Position numbers and translations under genes: made by a program
Notes under the pieces: model-generated
The model's database searches: none
What the model was told of the DNA's origin: nothing
The model's input: the letters and a program-made list of their open reading frames with translations, nothing else
Source of the DNA: Dromaius novaehollandiae
Taxonomy: Eukaryota; Chordata; Aves; Casuariiformes; Dromaiidae
DNA length: 64,000 nucleotides
NCBI RefSeq assembly: GCF_036370855.1
Contig: NC_088117.1
Span: forward strand, 8,680,001-8,744,000
Reading direction: 5' to 3'
Shown here: positions 60,253-64,000 of the stretch, piece after piece
Numbering within the stretch: the first letter of the stretch is position 1
Layout of the letters: every line of letters starts with the position of its first letter

Positions 60253-60258
60253 AATAAA
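60253..60258 (+). terminator. PRDM12: PRDM12 polyadenylation signal
   Basis: AATAAA ends the AT-rich 3'UTR, and composition changes within about 50 bases downstream. It is the only canonical hexamer seen between the PRDM12 stop codon and EXOSC2. Confidence 0.75.
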
Positions 60259-60275
60259 AATTACTTGGAACATTT

Positions 60276-61690
60276 ATCATTTGGAAGATGGATGGTTTAG
60301 GGAGCTTTATTTTGCTCTGTGCCAGGGGGAGGACGGCTGTGGGCAGGATGAGAGAGGGTTTGACGAGCACGAGGTGGAGAAGGAGGTGTAGGATCACCTA
60401 AGAGAGCAACCAGTGCAGCCGGGGAGGAGGAAAGCTCAGTTCTGGGACGCAGGAGCCCTCTTGCAGGGCTGAAAGAGAAGCGCTAACTTCAGCTTAGCTC
60501 CGGACGGGGTGGTGGTGTTCGGTTTGGTGGTGGTGTTTGGTATCTTCCTGTCTCCGCTTGTACAGTCTCTATTTGAAACAACCACTGCCGGTATCTTCCA
60601 TGGAATAACAGTCATATTTCAGCTGTGACGGGCTACAGATACAAGTCTTGCTCGAAAGAATAATATTTGATCTCGGCCCGGAGGAGCGAAGCAGTCCTAA
60701 CGGTCATCACTGCCTGCTGCTTCCCTCGTGTTTTCCCAGCAGCTCCGAGCGCCTAACCCGTGTTCGAACAAAATGAGCAAAACTTCCCCGCAAACACGTG
60801 ATTTACCGCTGCAGCGGCTTTGCTGGGGGTGGCGGGAAGGTCTCCACCCTGTAAAGCAAGCGCGAGCGCCTTTCCGAGGACGCGCTCCGGCACGGTGCCA
60901 GGCTCGCTCGGGCCGAGCCCCTGGCCGGCACCGCTGCCCACAACCTTGCACCTGGGACTGGAGGAGCCCTCGTTGCAGGGCCAGAGGAGCGTCTTCAAAA
61001 TAGGAGGGAAATCGTTTGTATGCTCTGCGTGTGTGGATATATGTGTATATATATGTTTATATGACCTCCCTGCGCGATGCTGCGGCATCAGTGTCGGTCG
61101 CGCCGCAGAGCAGCGTTAGGCGCAGCCCCCTCGCCGCACGCCCCGTGGGGTTGAATCACCAGGACAGAGCACAACTCCAGCAGTGAGAGACTGTTTTTTT
61201 TTTCCTTTTTGACCTATGAAATGTGATTTCCGAGCGGTATCACGCAATCCTTCCCTGTCGCACGCAAACAACGAACGCCTGCCTTTTCCCAACGAGGCGG
61301 GGGGGGACGCAAAGGGCGGCAGGCGATGCTGCAGGGTGGACGCGGCCCCTCGGCGGGGCCCCTCTGCTTGGGGTGCCGGGACGGGCCCCCCTACGGTGGA
61401 AGGGGGCTCGGCCCAGCCTGCGGGGGCCACGGGCAGGAGGGGAGGCCGCTGGAGGGTCTGTCCTGGGGGCTGGTGGTGGGAGCGCTGGGGCAGCTCTCCT
61501 TGAGGATGGTGCCTGCTATGGGGTGAGGGAGCCCGGCTGTGGGGCAGCCTTCCCCGCTCAGCCCTACAGCCTGTCCCTTGGCAGGGGGAGGCAAAAAACC
61601 GAAAAAACGCCAGCTTTCCCTCACTAAATATGGCCCCCCTCTCCCTTTGGATCCCAACGCAGTGAAGCCCACGCCTTCTTTCTCTGCCAG
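60276..61690. other. PRDM12-EXOSC2 intergenic
   Basis: There is 1.4 kb between the PRDM12 3' end and the EXOSC2 promoter. It becomes a CpG island from about 61.25 kb. No gene is recognised, and the frames on both strands are composition-driven. Confidence 0.75.
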
Positions 61691-61695
61691 AAACC

Positions 61696-61867
61696 AAAAT
61701 GGCCGCCCACCACGAAGCCGTTATTGCCGCCTGTGGCCGCCCTCACCCAAGATGGCGTCGTCCTGGCCTCAGGCGCGCTCTCGCCAGCAACCAGCATGGC
61801 GGGCGGAAGGCGCGGGCGGAAGGGGGCGCCGGCGCGACGCTGCCCGCACGCAACATGGCGGCGATGG
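61696..61867 (+). promoter_or_regulatory. EXOSC2: EXOSC2 TATA-less promoter with four YY1-like elements
   Basis: ATGGC-centred elements occur at 61696-61707 (AAAATGGCCGCC), 61748-61759 (CAAGATGGCGTC), 61792-61803 (CAGCATGGCGGG) and 61851-61862 (CAACATGGCGGC, covering the start codon). They match the YY1 consensus AANATGGCGGC to varying degrees and share one orientation. Two CGGAAG ETS cores lie at 61804-61809 and 61817-61822. This is the classic layout of CpG-island housekeeping promoters. Confidence 0.6.
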
Positions 61868-61979
61868 CGATGCGGCTGCCGGTGGCCCGCAAGCCGGTGA
61901 GGCAGAGCGCGGCGCCGGGCGGCGAGAAGCACCTGGTGGCGCCGGGGGACATCATCACCACGGACACGGGCTACATGAG
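61855..61979 (+). CDS. EXOSC2: EXOSC2 exon 1 coding part
   Basis: It encodes MAAMAMRLPVARKPVRQSA and on to IITTDTGYM. The ATG has a good context (caacATGG). The donor is gtgggg, and only 93 bp of intron follow. Confidence 0.93.
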
Positions 61980-63774
61980 GTGGGGGCAGCCGGCGGGGGC
62001 TCCCGGAGGGGAGCGGCGCCGCGAGGGGGGATGTGGCCGGTGACTCCCCGCTCGGGGCCGCTCTCTCCGCAGGGGCCACGGCACCTACGTGGGCGAGGAG
62101 AAGCTCATCGCCTCGGTGGCCGGCGCCGTGGAGAGGGTGAACAAGCTGGTGTACGTCAAGGCGCTGAAGACCAGGTGCGAGCGGCCGCCAGGCCTCGTGG
62201 GCGAGGCGGCAGCGCGGGGCGACGGCCCGGTGTGTCCCCGCGTCCCCTCGCGCGCGGGGCGCCGTGTCGGTGGCAGAAGCGGCCGAGGCACGTGTGGTTC
62301 CTGAGCTGCTGTGGGGAAAGGGTTTCTTTAACGTGCGTTTTCTTGCTCGCAGGTACAACGGTGAAGTTGGCGATATCGTGGTGGGGAGGATCACGGAGGT
62401 AAAGCTCACAGAGGTCCTGGCTGCCCTTCCCTGGTAGTGACTCAATTTTTCCTGACACACGATTAAGTGAGAATTAAGGTTTGGCTCATATTTACACCAC
62501 AAGAGTGCTACTGAGGAGGAGGATGGTCTGCTAGACTGAAGTATCTCTATCTGTTCCAGAGCATTTCTAATGCTCCTAAAAGCACATTAGTATTTGCGCT
62601 TTTTAGCACCTGCCATTGTGCATTAGCACAACTAAGTGCTTTGCAGGCTTGAACTTGGCTTGTCTAAGCTCTTCCAGTCTGCGGGACGTTGAAAAGACTT
62701 ACCGAGAGCTGAGGAGAAAATATATGGTTTTAATTACAGAGGCATTATTAACATTTGGGATTTAAAAAAGATGAGGCTAAAAGTAGGTCTCAGTTCCCAC
62801 CTCTCTCAGTGTCAGTGCAAGTACAGTGTGAGCTTGCTGTTAATTAGCACATGTCCCAGGATGGGCCATTCAGTTCAATCACCATGCGTGGCTCGTTGGT
62901 CTGCAGCTTGCATCATGCTGGGCTGCAGGCTCGAGTGCCTGCCGGACCTCCCTGTCTGGTGAAGAGCTTTTGTTCATTTTTTTGAGCATATATCAACAGA
63001 ATTTTTCTTTACCAGGTTCAGCAGAAACGATGGAAAGTGGAAACCAACTCCAGACTAGATTCAGTCTTGTTGCTGTCATCTATGAATTTACCTGGTGGTG
63101 AACTGGTGAGTGCGATTCATGTGGAACAGTGCCAGAGCCCGGTCTTGTTCTGCTTCTACAGCAGAAGCTGAGGGCTGGGCACTGAGAAGCCAGGCGGCTT
63201 TGGAGCTCTTCCCATGGTTAGCACATGTGTAGTATTGGTGTTTGTGCCTGCAGGTGGATCTGTAGTGCTCTGGTATCTTTATTTAACTCTTAATGTTATT
63301 TGGACATTAGCGTCAGTGATCTAAATACCAGAGCCTTGCTTTTCTTTGGTGCCAAGATTGTGTTTTGCATGGCATCATAAGGAGGTGGTCCCCTCAGTGT
63401 AGGAATTGGTTGATGTTTTTCCATTCTGGGCCACATGCAACTTTTCTCCCGTTCTGCTTTTCAGAGAAGGAGATCAGCAGAAGATGAGCTTGCAATGAGG
63501 GACTATTTGCAGGAAGGGGACCTCATCAGTGTATCCTTCCACTGCTCACATTCAGACAGAAGACCCAAGGGGCATGGGTGAGAACGTCTAGAGCTTAGCT
63601 AGCCAGACTGGTAAGGAGAGTTCTCTGCCTTTGGGCAGTGAGCAGCCAACTCCTGTTGGCACTGGGTAGCACCAGGGAGCTTGTTTCCTTAAGTGGCACT
63701 GACAGGCAGAAGTCCAGTCTGTATTTTCTGATGGTGCTGTGTCACTACACACTCGGAGTCTGAAATACGGGAAG
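61855..63774 (+). CDS. EXOSC2: EXOSC2 (RRP4), RNA exosome cap subunit, 5' part only
   Basis: EXOSC2 is one of three S1/KH cap proteins of the nuclear and cytoplasmic RNA exosome; it helps guide RNA into the hexameric barrel. Six exons join in frame to 166 residues before the window ends; the human protein is about 293. Segments: 61855-61979, 62073-62174, 62353-62398, 63016-63105, 63465-63530, 63706-63774. Seen: the N-terminal domain (HLVAPGDIITTDTGYMRGHG, EKLIASVAGAVERVNKL) and the S1 domain (GEVGDIVVGRITEVQQKRW to VFSDGAVSLHTRSLKYGK). The KH domain lies beyond the window. The start MAAMAMRLPVARKP aligns with the human N terminus. An in-frame ATG at 61699 would add 52 residues but lies in the YY1-rich promoter and is probably not used. 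Confidence 0.96.
62073..62174 (+). CDS. EXOSC2: EXOSC2 exon 2
   Basis: It encodes GHGTYVGEEKLIASVAGAV and then ERVNKLVYVKALKT. The Arg codons at both junctions are split 2+1. The donor is gtgcga. Confidence 0.95.
62353..62398 (+). CDS. EXOSC2: EXOSC2 exon 3, S1 domain start
   Basis: This 46-base exon encodes YNGEVGDIVVGRITE, the first S1 strands. The acceptor is ctcgcag and the donor gtaaag. Confidence 0.95.
62399..63015 (+). other. EXOSC2 intron 3
   Basis: This 617-bp intron marks a return to AT-richer sequence downstream of the CpG island. Nothing else is recognised. Confidence 0.8.
63016..63105 (+). CDS. EXOSC2: EXOSC2 exon 4, S1 domain
   Basis: It encodes VQQKRWKVETNSRLDSVLLL and then SSMNLPGGEL. 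It is phase 0 at both ends. The acceptor is taccag and the donor gtgagt. Confidence 0.97.
63465..63530 (+). CDS. EXOSC2: EXOSC2 exon 5
   Basis: It encodes RRRSAEDELAMRDYLQEGD and then LIS. The 3' boundary is set by frame and homology at a donor reading GTATCCTTCC, unlike the major-class consensus. Confidence 0.93.
63531..63705 (+). other. EXOSC2: Minor-class (U12-type) intron 5 of EXOSC2
   Basis: The 5' end GTATCCTTCC matches the U12 donor consensus RTATCCTTT at eight of nine positions. A branch-site-like TTCCTTAAG (63685-63693; consensus TTCCTTAAC) places the branch adenosine 13-15 bases before the AG, in the narrow range used by U12 introns. There is no long polypyrimidine tract before the acceptor (ggcactgacag). 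The intron is 175 bases long. Confidence 0.75.
63706..63774 (+). CDS. EXOSC2: EXOSC2 exon 6 (last visible)
   Basis: It encodes AEVQSVFSDGAVSLHTRSL and then KYGK, the end of the S1 domain. The donor is gtaagt. The remaining 226 bases of the window are intron. Confidence 0.96.
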
Positions 63775-64000
63775 GTAAGTTGCTCAAAAGCGCTCAGTCT
63801 TGGCTTAATTCCACTTCACTTGACTTGTATGGGAATGTCTAGGCTGGTGCTGAGTATTACTTAGATTTCCAAACCTGCAACTGGTTGGAATTTGAAGCAG
63901 ATCAGAGCTCTTTCTGTGATGGCCTCTTCTTGCCCCAAGAAATGGGTTTTGAGAAGGGCAGGGGGGAGAGGGAAGATCCCTTTGGAGAGAGCTCTGATGA

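Larger units (their letters stand above)
59054..60275 (+). other. PRDM12: PRDM12 3'UTR
   Basis: The first 0.85 kb is GC-rich and the last 0.3 kb is strongly AT-rich. The AT-rich end carries an A-run (60102-60115) and two exact TGTAAATA Pumilio-type elements (60147-60154 and 60219-60226). Continuity to the poly(A) signal is inferred; no splice signal or other gene intervenes. Confidence 0.7.

Noticed and set aside
61624-62502. 292-codon antisense frame over EXOSC2 exons 1-3
   Set aside because: It crosses confirmed sense exons and introns in a CpG island, so it is a shadow frame.

Overview
The window is vertebrate nuclear DNA, most likely from a bird. Three protein-coding genes with GT-AG introns lie on the + strand in the order FUBP3, PRDM12, EXOSC2, which is the gene order of human 9q34. 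The spacing is tight, with about 10 kb between FUBP3 and PRDM12 and about 1.5 kb between PRDM12 and EXOSC2. There is little recognisable repeat content, one fragment resembles the 3' end of a CR1 LINE, and composition shifts from AT-rich to very GC-rich. These traits fit an avian microchromosome (FUBP3/PRDM12 lie on chicken chromosome 17 as far as I recall), but the species cannot be fixed from sequence alone.

Region 1 (1-40.85 kb) is FUBP3 without its first exon. Eighteen coding exons give a continuous 540-residue frame. It encodes four KH single-strand nucleic-acid-binding domains, a short Gly/Arg stretch and three C-terminal tyrosine-rich repeats, ending Glu-Gln-stop. A 1.3 kb AT-rich 3'UTR follows. 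All splice phases agree, so the model is well supported. The introns are mostly featureless AT-rich sequence with a few small tandem duplications, one CR1-like tail and one candidate intronic regulatory block.

Region 2 (40.85-50.8 kb) has no gene I can support. It becomes a CpG-island landscape with islands of AT-rich, motif-dense sequence that look like conserved regulatory DNA of the neighbouring developmental gene. The clearest is a 28-bp motif present twice, 127 bp apart, with one mismatch.

Region 3 (50.8-60.3 kb) is complete PRDM12: a TATA-type promoter, five coding exons, 351 residues, a PR/SET domain, three C2H2 zinc fingers and an AT-rich 3'UTR. The C-terminal polyalanine tract of the human protein is absent.

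Region 4 (60.3-64 kb) is the 5' part of EXOSC2 (RRP4, the S1/KH cap subunit of the RNA exosome), six exons and 166 residues before the window ends. Its TATA-less promoter carries a row of YY1-like ATGGC elements, and intron 5 has the signature of a minor-class (U12-type) intron.

The three genes are functionally independent: a housekeeping or regulatory nucleic-acid-binding protein, a sensory-neuron transcriptional regulator, and an RNA-decay component. I found no evidence of an operon-like or novel multi-gene system. The long GC-rich open frames around 44-62 kb look like composition artefacts.
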